64,000 nucleotides of DNA from Adiantum capillus-veneris (taxonomy: Eukaryota > Streptophyta > Polypodiopsida > Polypodiales > Pteridaceae), in assembly GCA_014529385.2 (NCBI GenBank), contig CM043942.1, forward strand, positions 24,206,469 to 24,270,468, read 5' to 3'. Below, one piece after another: positions 47,748 to 58,809 of this stretch. Both the position numbers and the translations under genes were made by a program. The stretch's first letter is position 1. The number at the start of each line of letters is the position of its first letter. The notes below the pieces were generated by a model that saw nothing but the letters and a program-made list of their open reading frames with translations, did no database searches and was not told the DNA's origin.

Positions 47748-48243
47748 CAGGAGCTCGGAGCCTTTCTTTGCTAGTTGTTCCTGGACTAGGCGTTGAGAGT
47801 CCTTTTCACGGCACGAGCCAGTCCTCGTGCCTGTACGTACGCATTCCACGCATCCCTGCCTTGGGTCGACCTCGGTTCCAGGTATCTTACCTTAAGGAAT
47901 GCCTTACATGGCCTTACCATCCTTGAGCGCTGACTATAGGGGACTGACACCTTGGCATGGCATCTGGAAAGGCGGGATTCGCAGTGCAAGCGCTGGACAA
48001 GGTCGCTCGTGGAAAGCGGGGAATTCAAGATAACATCGAACCTATTGTTCACCTTGGTAACCTGTAAAATCAATGACTTGCCCACGATCGACTCAAGTTG
48101 CCGTCCGAAGGTAACCTTAGAGTAGGCCAACGCGTTCTAGACGCATACCTTACCCAAGCGGCCTGCCGACACCATACGTCCAAGGGACCTAACGCGGATC
48201 ATCTCCTTACCGCGATCCATTCTCCGGACAGATGGAGCGTCAC
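47748..48243 (-). pseudogene. LINE-2 flank with an unassigned ORF
   Basis: Continues LINE-2 across element X on the minus strand. An open frame of 114 codons (47786-48130) contains LESIVGKSLILQVTKV followed by NNRFDVILNS, which faintly recalls an S1-type RNA-binding repeat, then a basic Arg-rich tail. Past a stop, the same frame upstream reads MDRGKEMIRVRSLGRMVSAG. I do not recognise a family with confidence. It may be LINE-2 coding sequence or a captured host fragment. Confidence 0.4.
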
Positions 48244-48411
48244 TTAACTCCCCGGGGGGAGGGGCAAGGCCTTGCGACAGAGGACACTGCCTTGGGGACT
48301 GAGATGAGAGGGGTGAGAGAGAAACTCTCGGGGGGTCGAGGGTAGTTCTCGTAGGGGTGAGAGGGGAGCTCTCAAGGGGGGTGGATCACAGGGCCCCGTT
48401 CGTCGAATCGT

Positions 48412-48761
48412 GCTGATAACTTGAACGCTCATGATTGCAAATAGCAGAGAGAAGGTTGAGAATATTTGAAAGAAAAGAATGAAGGTAAGAGTAATAGATC
48501 GCTTGAGAGCAAAAGCGTTTATATATATAGTTGTATTTTTCATGGGGGGTCCCCTGAATACTCTCTCCCACGGGGGCTGGGAGAGAGACCGCTTGCTTCT
48601 CATCCCTCCGTGATACTAGGCTGAGCGCCACATTATTACTCCTAAGAAGAACATCTCCCCACTTTGGCGTGAGGGGAGGGTCTTTAAATAAAATACTCCT
48701 GCTTCCACACTATGGTACCTCACCATGCAGTGGGCCCTTTTAATGTTTTTGGTTCACAACA
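48412..48761 (-). repeat. Candidate LTR, minus strand
   Basis: The minus strand reads TGAGGGGA then TGTTGTGAACC at 48761, like a polypurine tract plus LTR start. A strong TATA box CTATATATATAAACG lies about 235 bp further (near 48520), and AGTTATCAGCACG, weakly like a primer site, follows near 48412-48423. No second copy was found in the window, so this is a candidate only. Confidence 0.35.
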
Positions 48762-49721
48762 TCCCCTCATGTGCGCACTCGCCATGAGGGGGCCGCTCGA
48801 AACTCATTCTTTCGTGGCTGGAAGAAGAGCCCCTCTGGTTTCGGCATGCTCCAAGGGTCCAAGAAGTTCCACTGCGAAGGTTCCGTAGAAAGGGCGCCAA
48901 CCCATCGACGTCTGTGCACGAAAAGTTCATCTTCCCCGGCTTCGAAGAGAGATGCCGCAGTTCCTGTCGGCTTTTAGACTCCTTATCAGGGAGATCCCGC
49001 AGGGAAGCACCCCCTCTATTCTCATCACCTAATTGGTTCACTTGCAGGCCTAGGCCAAGTCCCGGGTACAGGTGACTCGAAAGGAACAGGCGCATCGTGA
49101 AAAAGGAGGGGTGCGGGGAACTCGTCGCCTCACCTCACCCATCTACCGTTTCGCAACTCACCCCCTTTTCCACAAGAGTTGGCTTTTCGGCGGAGGATGA
49201 TATTGGCATCAGTTTGAGGGAGGGTAAGTTATGAAAAGAGGTGGGTCAGGGGAACTCATCGCCTCACCTCACCCGTCCCCCGTTTCACTACCCACCCACC
49301 ATTCTGAAGGCTGATGCCGTCACCACCCCTTTAGTTCAGGTGAGCTCTTCATACAACCTAACGTGGAATTACAGCCAGACATTTCCTTCCCCTTGATGGT
49401 CCTCACGAAGCTAAACTCCCCAAGGTTTGCCTCAAGTACGACATCTCCACTCTTTTACCTTTGCATTTGTGCACGAAGGGAGGAGCGCCTCAACTAAAGT
49501 TGCATCGGTGTCCGAGGTGGGAGACTTGATTTAGTTGTACAAGGGGACTACCTCCGGTTTGTCCCGGCATCCATGGATGATTTTATAGAGTCTCCCCTAA
49601 GACCGTCGCACCCTTTTCCCACCTTCTTGCTCCCGTGCCAACCCGCTCCCACCTTCCTGCCCAACTTTTAAGGGTCCTTAGTGGTCTCACCACCCCTTCG
49701 GATTAGCCCTTCAAGGACTTA
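48762..49721. other. GC-richer stretch with a short direct duplication
   Basis: No gene supported. A segment GGGGAACTC(G/A)TCGCCTCACC is repeated at about 49125-49170 and 49251-49296. Composition differs from the AT-rich flanks. Confidence 0.4.
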
Positions 49722-49895
49722 TTTGATTAATGAAAGCAACCTTGGCAAATGCTTTCGCAATAGTTAGTCTTACATAAATCCAGAATTTCACCTATATCTT
49801 CTGCAAAACTCCAGCCCCAATTGCCCCTATTAATCGATACCCCTTCTTTAATTCAGAGCGGTAGCTCTAATGCATTATTCCATGCCCTTATGTGC
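49722..49895 (-). rRNA. 18S rRNA-like fragment, copy 2 (diverged)
   Basis: The minus strand carries GCGAAAGCATTTGCCAAGG, GGTGAAATTCTGGATTTATG and GATTAATAGGGG, plus GGCATGGAATAATGC. These match conserved segments in the middle of eukaryotic 18S rRNA in the right order, with losses and substitutions. A partial, degenerate copy, not a working rRNA gene. Confidence 0.75.
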
Positions 49896-49938
49896 GAAGT
49901 ATCTGCCACTTTTTGATCGGGATAGCTTTTTAATTGCA

Positions 49939-50574
49939 CCGTCAATTCTTAAAGTTTCAATCTTGCGCCCGTTGTATCCTCGATGTCCTACCATCATTCC
50001 TAGCAAGAAGGGCAAAGTGCCTCCGGCCATGACCTCGTCAGTCCCGACAGGGAGAAGTCCTATTGGCATCCTTGGAGGACCACCTTTGGGTTGACCCGTC
50101 ACCCCCCCCTAGGCAAGGTCATCCTCTCCATGAATTTCTCACTCCCAAAGTTTCCGTCTTCGTCATGTCCGCCTTGGTGCTCCTTGAGGGGGTCCTATTA
50201 GTGTCTATTAAATCCTCTGGTTGGACCCAAGGGTCCCCCTTAGGTGTGGACTCCATTTTCTACCTCAATTCCCCCCCTCAAAGTCCCGCCGAGTCACTTC
50301 AACCTTCTAGCCTGTCTTTCTGGGGTCCTTTCGATTTCCCAGCCGGCATTGTTTATGGTTGGGAATAGCGACAACAGTTCCCATTGTTGCCACTTCCAGC
50401 CTACCCCTAACTTTCGTTCTTGATTAATGATAACATCCTTGGAAAATGCTTTCGCAGTAGTTCGTCTTTTTTAAATCCAAGAATTTCACCTTTGACAATG
50501 AAATACGAATGCCCCCAACTGTCCCTATTAATCATTACTTCGGTCCCGAAGACCAACATAATAGGACCAGAGTC
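49939..50574 (-). rRNA. 18S rRNA-like fragments, copy 1 (collinear, expanded)
   Basis: On the minus strand, in 18S order: GACTCTGGTCCTATTATGTT (50574 side), GTTGGTCTTCGGGACCGAAG, GATTAATAGGGACAGT, GGTGAAATTCTTGGATTT, GCGAAAGCATTTTCCAAGG and GAACGAAAGTT (to 50409). Then AACCATAAACAATGCCGG (50341-50362) at about the normal spacing, and after roughly 370 bp (normally under 100) GAAACTTTAAGAATTGACGG (49939-49970). The 50409-50574 part is a close match to 18S; the rest is diverged and expanded. It lies next to non-LTR retrotransposon pieces. Confidence 0.8.
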
Positions 50575-50844
50575 CGGCCGCATGTTCGGGACATCGCCGC
50601 TCCTCGGCGGTTTGGATGCGGGGCACCTCCGTCGGCACAACGGCGCCGGGGTTAACCCTAGACCGGGGGGGGGGGGGAGAAAGGGGAATCGACTACGAGG
50701 GGCCACGTCAAGGTCGCAAGCGACGGCACGGCTGAACCCGCCCCAATGTAGGAGGGCCGGGCGTCGGGGGTAGGGTGGGCCATTGTGTGGGGGCGCATAC
50801 CCGCAAACCCTTATAGAGGGTCGCAGCCGAGGCCACGGCAAAGC
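50575..50844. other. GC-rich junction between 18S-like and LINE-3
   Basis: GC-rich, with a 13-G run near 50669. It may be rDNA-derived or LINE-3 sequence. No gene is supported. Confidence 0.4.
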
Positions 50845-51935
50845 TATAGATACCTAGGGATCATCGTGGATTCTGATTTCAGCTTGGAGACCATTATCCA
50901 AGATAGGATGACAAAGGGGCGGGGATGCCTCTTTGCAGCCAAGCACGTCCTCACCTCCCGTGCTCTCCCTCTATGGATGAGCCTGAGCATTTTCAAAATT
51001 TGCGTTTACCCCGAGATTACCTATGGAGCAGAGATCATGGGGGCACACGACCAAAAGCAATTGTTGCCGCTCCAGCGCCTCATTGCTACAGGAATGAGGT
51101 GGTTGGTGGGGAAAGCGGAAAAGTCGACGTCAGTTTCGTAGCGTCGACCCTGCATCATGAATTGAGCGTCCCCCCGGTCGTCGCCTTCTGCGGTGCCCAA
51201 CGGAAGCTTGCCTATGATAAGTTCGTATCGGTTAGCACGCTTATTAGGGACCTAGTAGCGACCACCCCGAAGTCCCGGAAGGGGTGGTCATGGACAACTA
51301 GGACGGATAGGTGGTTCCGTCAACATTGTCCAGCAGCGACCGCGGAGACGGCCAGGGAACTGATATGGGATAAATGGGACTCAAGAGCCGTTTGTGCCTC
51401 TCTGACCAACTATAAGCTTCGTGGGATGAATATCACGCGCAAGTATTTTTTTCAGTGTAACTTATCTCTGATTATGAAGCGTGACAGCGAGCGCCTCCTA
51501 CTGCTCGCCCGAGTAGGAGGATTAAGACTGGCGGATAAAGTCTTACCGAGGGGGAGTGCATGCCCCCTTTGCAATGACTTGGAGGGCGGGCAATCAATTG
51601 ACCGCATTCTTTTGAACTGCCCGGCCCTGACCTGAGCTCGAGCTGACCGTCTCGGCGGGTTGCTGTATACCATTCGGGACCTTCAGGACCCGGCGGATGT
51701 CGCTCTAAGTGACGGTGAATTTACCATTATCCTCCTTGGTGGGGAGGGTTGCGGAGTCAGGTTGATCCATTGGGTTAGCCCGCATCCGCATTCGAGGGGA
51801 GCAGTTGCAGGGCACCACCTTGTAGCAGCTTTCCTTGGTGAGGCAATACCACAGTATCAAAGAGCATTAAACGCTAGGTTGTTAACCTACCGAACCGATT
51901 GGATGAATCGGAGATGAATCAGATCCCTCCGACGT
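50845..51935 (+). pseudogene. LINE-3: non-LTR element, C-terminal part
   Basis: Plus-strand frames: first RYLGIIVDSDFSLE (the YLG block after the reverse-transcriptase catalytic region) with CVYPEITYGAEIMG. A frameshift near 51120 leads to 50925-51635, with LLLLARVGGLRLADKVLP and a zinc-finger-like CPLCN....RILLNCPAL near its end. A TGA at about 51633 is followed by 94 more codons in the same frame. This is the C-terminal region of a non-LTR polyprotein. It complements LINE-2, which has only the upstream reverse-transcriptase half and lies on the opposite strand, but common family membership is unproven. Confidence 0.7.
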
Positions 51936-52645
51936 CTAGAAGGGGGGAAAGGACGAAATTCTCCTTAATAGCAAAAAGTTATGAAACTATGTGCTAACCC
52001 AAATGACTTGATGATACTGATGCATGGGTTGCCTCATCAATGGGCAAGAGGAGTGTTGGAGACTCTAATTGTCGCCGGATTGGGACTCCACCTACGAGCC
52101 GACGCCCAAGTTGGGTATGGCAATTTCTCAAAAACCCACTGGGGTGATCAAGGTTTTGGCGAGTGAGGGAAACCAAGTCTCGCAGTATCTGGATCCCTAT
52201 GGGGCTCTTGGGCGCTGTCACGCCCCTAACGGGGCCCGCCAAGGATCCCTTGGATAAACTAACAAGGGTGCAAGTTCTAAAAGATTGAACGGGCTAACCA
52301 TCCCCAAGGTGGTTTCTAAGGTCTCTAATTGAGATTGAAATTAGTGACAAAAGCTTCACCTTGCGAGAGTCGTGCCCGGTCCCCCGGCTCGCTAAAGTAA
52401 AAAAAAGTTCTGTCATAAAATCCGGAGTTCCGTACGCTGTTTCATACAGTCTGCCATGTGTCACTGCAGTGTGTGTCCGAGGTTAGCCACGTCACCATTT
52501 TGTGACATACTTCTCTCTTGAAAGCATTGTAATCGCCCTCGATTACGCTGCAAAACAGACAGGGGCCATAAACTGTCTTAGTAGACACTGACTGTTAGTA
52601 CCGACGCACTAGGAACAACACATCTAGCACATGTACCAATCGGCA
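51936..52645. other. Post-LINE-3 stretch, no gene
   Basis: Possible LINE-3 3' region to about 52405, where an A-rich GTAAAAAAAAG occurs. The rest is unassigned. Confidence 0.4.
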
Positions 52646-52702
52646 GTCACATCACAAGACATCACTTGACATCACAGGACATCATAGGACATCACATGAC
52701 AA
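52646..52702. repeat. 10-bp tandem repeat (GACATCACNN)
   Basis: About five to six imperfect copies of a decamer of the type GACATCACAG. Confidence 0.85.
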
Positions 52703-53121
52703 ATCGCATTCAAATTCATTCCAAATCTCAGAATATGATTAATTGGCAACGCATTTAGCAATCGTATCTAAATCCAGTCGGGACCTCACAGATTCCCGAT
52801 CAACTAATCCATATTGCAATCATGTCTATAGAGATTTATGAGACCGAAATGCTGCAGTCATTTCGTCTATCAGTTCCTGCACTCAAACAAGTCAAGTACA
52901 AATCAGTCAGTATCATATTCATTTTCGGGAATTCCAAGTCATAAAGTCATACAGGAGAATATTGTCAGCTCAACAGTATCCCTAAAACCCAAAGGGACAT
53001 CAATGACTCTATATCAAAAATCGGGGCAATCTGTTGACAAAGAAGCGGAGTGACTCCCTTCTTGTGCAAACCTGCTGCACTAGATTCGCCCATGCTGAAA
53101 TCGGGGTTCTATCGGAGTAGA
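52703..53121. other. Non-coding flank of the Ty3 fragment
   Basis: AT-richer, no gene. It may be the 3' end of the minus-strand Ty3 fragment that follows, but no LTR edge was recognised. Confidence 0.4.
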
Positions 53122-54160
53122 CTATGCTAAACCGAATGCTTCAAGGTAAAGTTCCACAATCTGAGGAGTATCTGCTAGGTCCTCCTCCTCCATCCACTTC
53201 GCCTCCAATGCAGGATAGTTCTTGAATTTAACCAAGAACCGCCTAATCACTTTACCTTTAATCTTTTTATCTTTATGTGCCAGTATCTTTTTTGGAACGA
53301 GTATTTCCTCGCTTTCCTCCACTTTGAGTTGCTCATGTGCCTCCCCATCATTGGGCACATCGCTTTTAAAAGGCTTCAAGAGACTCACATGAAAAACATT
53401 GTGAATTATATATGTATCGGGCAGCTTCAGTCTAAAGAAGACATCATTTATCTTTTCTTTTATCTGGAAACGTCGATAGTATCTCATGCTATGCTTTGGA
53501 AAAAGCTGCTCCTTTCCCTTTTTCTTTCTCAGGCATGCCTTCTCAAATCGTAAGAGCACCCAATCGTCTTCCTTTAATTTCAAATCGCGATGGTGTCGAT
53601 CTGCTGCCTTCTTGTGTCTTTCATGAGATTTCGCTAAAGCCTCTCGGACCTTGACAAAAGCAGTGTCCAAGTCCCTCGTGTACTGGTCGGCTTCAAAAAT
53701 CTTACCTTTCGTGCTTAGAAAGGGTGGAACCTTCGTAGCACCTTCAATAATCTCAAATGGCGCCTTCCTCGCCGAAGACTGGATCGTGTTGTTGTAGGCA
53801 AATTTCACCAAAGGCAAAAACTTTTTTCATTGAGTCTTCTGATCAGAAATGTAAGACTTCAATAAATCCAGTACAACTGAATTTGCAATCTCAGATTGCC
53901 GATCTGTCTGCGGGTGGAATGATGACGTGAACTGCCACCGAGTGCCAATGTTCTCCCAAATAGCTTTCCAAAACAAACTCGTGAATCGGGGATCTCTGTC
54001 AGAGACTATTGTCTCAGGCATGCCATGTAATCTGAATATCTAGGCAATGACATCTTGCTAAATGATCCGGCTTGACTGTTTTCTTCACTGGAATGAAATG
54101 AGCTTGCTTGCTAAATCTGTCAATAACAGTCCAGATACCATCGTGCAGCAGGTACTATAA
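53122..54160 (-). mobile_element. Truncated Ty3 chromovirus fragment (integrase)
   Basis: The minus strand starts inside the integrase core at 54160 with DGIWTVIDRFSKQAHFIPVKK, followed by a stop near 54030. Next, ETIVSDRDPRFTS and HPQTDRQSEIANS (53827-54021) cover the second acidic residue and the catalytic Glu region. Then 53122-53817 has the AYNNTIQSSARKAPFEII, FHVSLLKPF and RRFLVKFKNYPALEAKWM blocks (chromodomain-like). Everything upstream of mid-integrase is missing and PPR sequence begins at once. Similar to elements A and B but a distinct copy. Confidence 0.87.
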
Positions 54161-54161
54161 G

Positions 54162-56796
54162 AAAGAATTCACGATGATATTGTTAGTCAGGGGCTATTGA
54201 AACAAAACGTCGTGCTCGGCACTGCTTTGATTGACATGTATGCCAGATGTGGTATACTTCAGAAAGCACAAAAAGTTCTTGAGGAGCTGGCTGTCTGGAA
54301 TCTTAAGTCTTAGAATGCACTGAATGCGGGATATGCCGAACAGGGGCAGGGCAGGGCCAGGAAGCTCTGGGCTGTTTTCAGCTGATGCGAAGTGACAATC
54401 ACCTATGCTTGCATCTTGAAGGCATGTGACAATCTGGAAGACACTGAGATGGACAAAATTTGGAAGATGCTGAGATGGTTGAAAGAACTCACCATGAAAT
54501 TGTTAGTCAGGGGCTGTTGAAAAAAAACGTTATGCTTGGCATTGCTTTGGTCGACATGTATGCCAAATGTGGCAGGGCAGGGAAGCCCTGGGCTAATTTC
54601 ATCAGATGTGAAGTGAGGGCATCTCTCCAGATGCAATCACCTATGCTTTTGTCTTGAAGGCATGTGGCACTACGCTAGACGCTGATATGGGCAAAAGAAG
54701 TCACGATGATATTTTTTGTCAAGGGGCTGTTGAAAAAAGAAGTGCTTGGAAATGCCTTGGTTGACATCTATGCCAAATACTTCAGAAAGCTTAGAACGAG
54801 CTTCCTATCCAGAATGTCGTCTCTTGGAATGCACTGATTGTGGGATATTTCTAACAGGGCCAGGAAGCTCTAGGCTGTTTTCAGAGGATGCGAAAACGAG
54901 GGGATTTCTTCGTATGTAATCACCTATGCTTGCATCTTCAAGGCATGTGGCATTATGCAGGACTCCAATATGGGCAATGATGATATTATTAGACAAGGGC
55001 TGCATGCTTGGCACTGCCTTGATCGACATGTATTCCAGATGTGGGGTGCTTGAGAAAGCCCAAAAAATGCTTGAGGAGCTTTCTGTCCAGAATGTTGTCT
55101 CTTGAAACGCACTGATTGTGGGACATGCTCAACAAGGGCAGGGCCAGAGTGCTCTAGTCTGTTTTCGGTGGATGCGAAGCGAGGGCATTTCTCCATATGC
55201 AATCACCTATGCTTGTATCTTGAAGGCATGTGGCACTATGCAGAACGCCAATATGGGCAACATAATTCACGATGATATTGTTAGTCACGAGCTGTTGAAA
55301 CAAAACATCATGCTTGGCACTGCCTTGGTTGACATGTATGCCAGATGTGGCGTACTTCAGAAAGCACAAAAAGTTCTTTAGGAGCTGGCTGCTCAGGTTG
55401 TTAAGTTCTTGAATGCACTGATTGCGGGATATGCCGAACAGGGGCAGGGCCAGGAAGCTCTAGGCTGTTTTCAGCTGATGCGAAGCGAGCGCATCTCTCC
55501 ATATGCAATCACCTATGCTTGCATCTTGAAGGCATGTGGAAATTTGGAAGACGCGGAGATGGGCAAAAGAACTCACAATGATATTGTTAGTCATGGGAAA
55601 AAAAACGTTATGCTTGGCACTGCCTTGGTCGACATGTATGCCAAATGTGGCAAGGCCAGGAAGCTAATTCCAGCAGATGTGGAGCGAGGGTATCTCTTCT
55701 CCAGATGCAATCACCTACGCTTTCGTCTTGAAGCCATGTGGCACTACGCAGATGCTGATATGGGAAAAAGAATTTATGATGATATTTTTTGTCAAGGGGC
55801 TGTTGAAAAGAAGTTGTGCTTGCAAAAGCCTCGGTTGACATCTATGCCAAATACTTAAGAAAGCTCAGAACGAGCTTCCTATCGTCTCTTGGAACGCACT
55901 GATTGTGGGATATTCCCAACAAGGGCAGGGCCAGGAACTTCTGGGCTGTTTTCAGCGATGCGAAACGAGGGCTTCTCTCCAGATGTAATCACCTCTTGAT
56001 TGACATGTATTCCAGATTTGGTGTGCTTAAGAAAGCTCAAAAAGTGGTTGAAGAGCTTTCTGTCTAGAATGTCGTCCCTTGGAAGGCATTGATTGCGAGT
56101 TATGCTCAACGGGGGCAGGGCCAGAGAGCTCTGGTCTGTTTTCGGTGGATGCAAAGTGAGGGCATTTCTTCATATGCGATCACCTATGCAAGCTTGCATC
56201 TTGACGGCATGTGGCACTATGCAGAACGTCAATATGGGCAACATAATTCACGATGATATTGTTAATCAGAGGCTGTTGAAACAAAACATCATCCGCGGCG
56301 CCTTTGTTGACATGTATTTCGCCCAGTCTCCAGATGAGGTGTACTTCAGAAAGGACAAAAAGTTCTTGAGGAGCTGGCTGTCTGGAATGGTAAGTCTTAG
56401 AATGCACTGATTACGGGATATGCCGAACAGGGGCGGGGCCAGGAAGCTCTTGGTTGTTTTCACTGATGCGAAGTGAGTGAATCTCTCCATATGCAATCTG
56501 ATCACCTATGCTTGCATCTTGAAGGCATGTGGCAATTTGGAAGATGCTGAGATGGACAAAAGATCTCACGATGATATTGTTAGTCAGGGGCTGTTGAAAA
56601 AAAAAGTTATGCTTGGCACTCCCTTGGTCGACATGTATGCCAAATGTGGCAGAGCCGGGAAGCCCTGGGCTGTTTTCAGCAGATGTGAAGCGAGGGCATA
56701 GGGGCTGTTTAAAAAAGAAGTTGTGCTTGGCGATGCACTGAGTGCAGGATATAAGGAACAGGGGTAGGGCCAGGAAGTTCTGGACTTGGCAAATGA
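54162..56796 (+). pseudogene. Decayed tandem PPR array, right block
   Basis: About nine degenerate units like the left block, with the YACILKACG phrase near 54400, 54640, 54920, 55206, 55510, 55710, 56190 and 56505. Same strand and same decay pattern (frameshifts, stops, missing submotifs). The longest open stretch is 149 codons at 55409-55858. It is the continuation of the array interrupted at 19351. Confidence 0.88.
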
Positions 56797-56808
56797 GGGC
56801 GTCTCTCC

Positions 56809-57226
56809 TCAGGAGTAAGTGGCACGGGCATGGGAGGGTGGGATCTACGACGGGGACATTGTGGGCCGTAGATCCCAGTGGCGGTGCCGAAAGCAATCTA
56901 GGGTACCGTACTTTACTTTTTATTAAAAAGTAAAGTAGGGTACCCTAGATTACTTTCGGTTGTCGCCCTTGTGCATACATGTTATAAGTAAATTAGGGTC
57001 CCCACGTTTCACAACGCGCGCATGGCGTAGTGGTTAAGGTGTGCGTCTCTCATGGGTGAGGTCACGGATTCAAAACCCACGCGGGTACCCTAGTTTACTT
57101 TCAAAACTCGGGTACCCTACTTTACTTTTTACAAAAGTAATCTAGGGTACCCGCATTCCAGATCTACGGCCCACAATCCCTTGGCCGTAGATCCCACCCT
57201 CCCATGCCCGTGCCACTTAGTCCTGA
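56809..57226. mobile_element. MITE-like TIR element
   Basis: About 418 bp with terminal inverted repeats of about 42 bp: the left end TCAGGAGTAAGTGGCACGGG mirrors the right end, one mismatch in these 20. The flanking duplication is GGGCGTCTCTCC (56797-56808 and 57228-57239), 12 bp, lying in a PPR unit. Inside are further inverted motifs (GGGTACCCTAG / GTAAAGTAGGGTACC) at 56895-56955 and 57085-57150, and a tRNA-like segment. There is no ORF, so mobility would depend on another element. The TSD length is near the Mutator range (9-11) but not diagnostic. Confidence 0.85.
57015..57085 (+). ncRNA. tRNA-like segment inside the TIR element
   Basis: TGGCGTAGTGGTTAAGG (57023-57039) fits a Pol III A box, and GGATTCAAAAC (57066-57076) fits a degenerate B box, at tRNA-like spacing. 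The acceptor arms do not pair well, so this is a tRNA-derived, SINE-head-like piece and not a working tRNA gene. Confidence 0.65.
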
Positions 57227-57227
57227 G

Positions 57228-57330
57228 GGGCGTCTCTCCGAATGAAATCACCTAAGCTTTGGTCTTGTACGCTGTGCTTACTTACATCTTGAATGCTGAG
57301 CAAGGCCAGGAGCGGTGCTGCATTTTCAAC
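57228..57330 (+). pseudogene. Last decayed PPR unit
   Basis: Resumes after the TIR element with GGGCGTCTCTCC, an AATCACCTA-like phrase and CTTTGGTCTTG, matching the PPR unit phrase, then fades. Confidence 0.65.
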
Positions 57331-58809
57331 ATCGTTATTTCGAGTAGTGGCGTTGCTTTTGATTATTTTTTTTCAACAATTGTGGGCGCCAAGGAAAATG
57401 CAGGGCACTAACCACACGGAGGCAAGGGCTTAGAGCGAACAGGTGAGACGGTTGGTATAGGAACAGATGACAGGCAAGAGCCGGAGAGAGCGGAGAGTGC
57501 ACAACCAAGTGTCAGCATAGAGGGGATAGAGGAGACAACATTCGGCACGGAGGGAGCAGGGCCGAAAATTGCAACCCTGCTCGCCCTTCCTAAGGTATTT
57601 TGCCCTGCACATGCATGGCAAAAATTTGTAAGCCCTTCACTCAGAAGAGCATGTTGGTCAAGTATCCCTTCCTCAATGAAGGGTCCTTGCATAGTAAACC
57701 TTCCCCAGGAAGGGCAAGCTCCCAAATTTCCCTGCAGGGGTTACTTCATGCTAGCCACTATCCAACATGTACAACTAGGTGTCCACTTTGGAAATTGGGT
57801 GTCGACTCTAGAGTCGAGAGTGGAGAGTCCCTTATTGAGACTTTCCTTTTTTGTTATTCAGAATACTACGTTTCTATCATATATTACTTGGACTAATAAC
57901 GGGGCTACACATCACTATTTCTGAGCTTGGTCTTGGGAGGTTTATGATAATTGCCTAAAATTTCATTTGCTCTCGAGTCTACTGCGCTTTTGCAAACCTG
58001 AGATTTTTCACTAATCCACTGTTGTGCGCTCAACTCGAAGCGATTGGAGATACTCATTGGGAGCCACTATTTAGTATAAAGCATGATAGCCAACCTACCT
58101 TCTCTGCATGCAATCAACTGATGCTGCGTTTTTGTCCTTAGCGGACAACCACTATTGCTAAATAGCCCATTTAAATCTTCGCACAAGTTTTACCTCTTTG
58201 ATGCCTGGCATATGAATTGGCATTGCGTTTTTTGTTTCAAGAATGGTTTGCCTGCATTTAAATTGATTGGTCCCGACCTCTCAATGCAACAACATCAGCC
58301 CACCGTCTACATCTCATTTTATATGTTTGATTGTACTAGGACAACACATTTGTGCTTAAGGCTAAGCTAATCGTAACTTGACATTCTATAGAGCTTTGCA
58401 AGTGTCAAAAACCCGAAGTTCATATTTTTTATATATCTTAATGTGTAATAAACGTCCACTACCTCATTCCACCCACTAAATTTTTTGCATTTTTAATAAA
58501 ACCACCTCTCCTTTTTCATTAACAATAATAAACAAGTGATAAAATCACCAGGCCTGTCAGGTATGGTAAAAATTTCTTTTTGACATGCAATTTTTCAAGC
58601 TCCCTTTCGTATGCTTTGTGTAATGCAATCAACTTATATAATTTTCTATATATATTGTTAATTTAAAGATATAAACACAAAAAATGACAGACAATTTTGA
58701 GATTCTAGCATGTCAAATGACATGAGTTTTTTTTTTTTAAGCACTTGTTTTTATAGACAAAATAGCCCTTGACAAAAAAAATAGATGTCAGTTTTAGGCC
58801 TTGATCTGA
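57331..58809. other. AT-rich intergenic stretch
   Basis: No gene, element or RNA recognised. Open stretches up to about 105 codons lack any motif. Confidence 0.5.

Noticed and set aside
49722-50574. A working 18S rRNA gene or rDNA unit
   Set aside because: Only mid-18S fragments, duplicated and diverged, with a large insertion and no 5' or 3' ends, 5.8S or 28S.
57015-57085. A functional tRNA gene
   Set aside because: Acceptor arms do not pair, the B box is imperfect, and it lies inside a TIR element.
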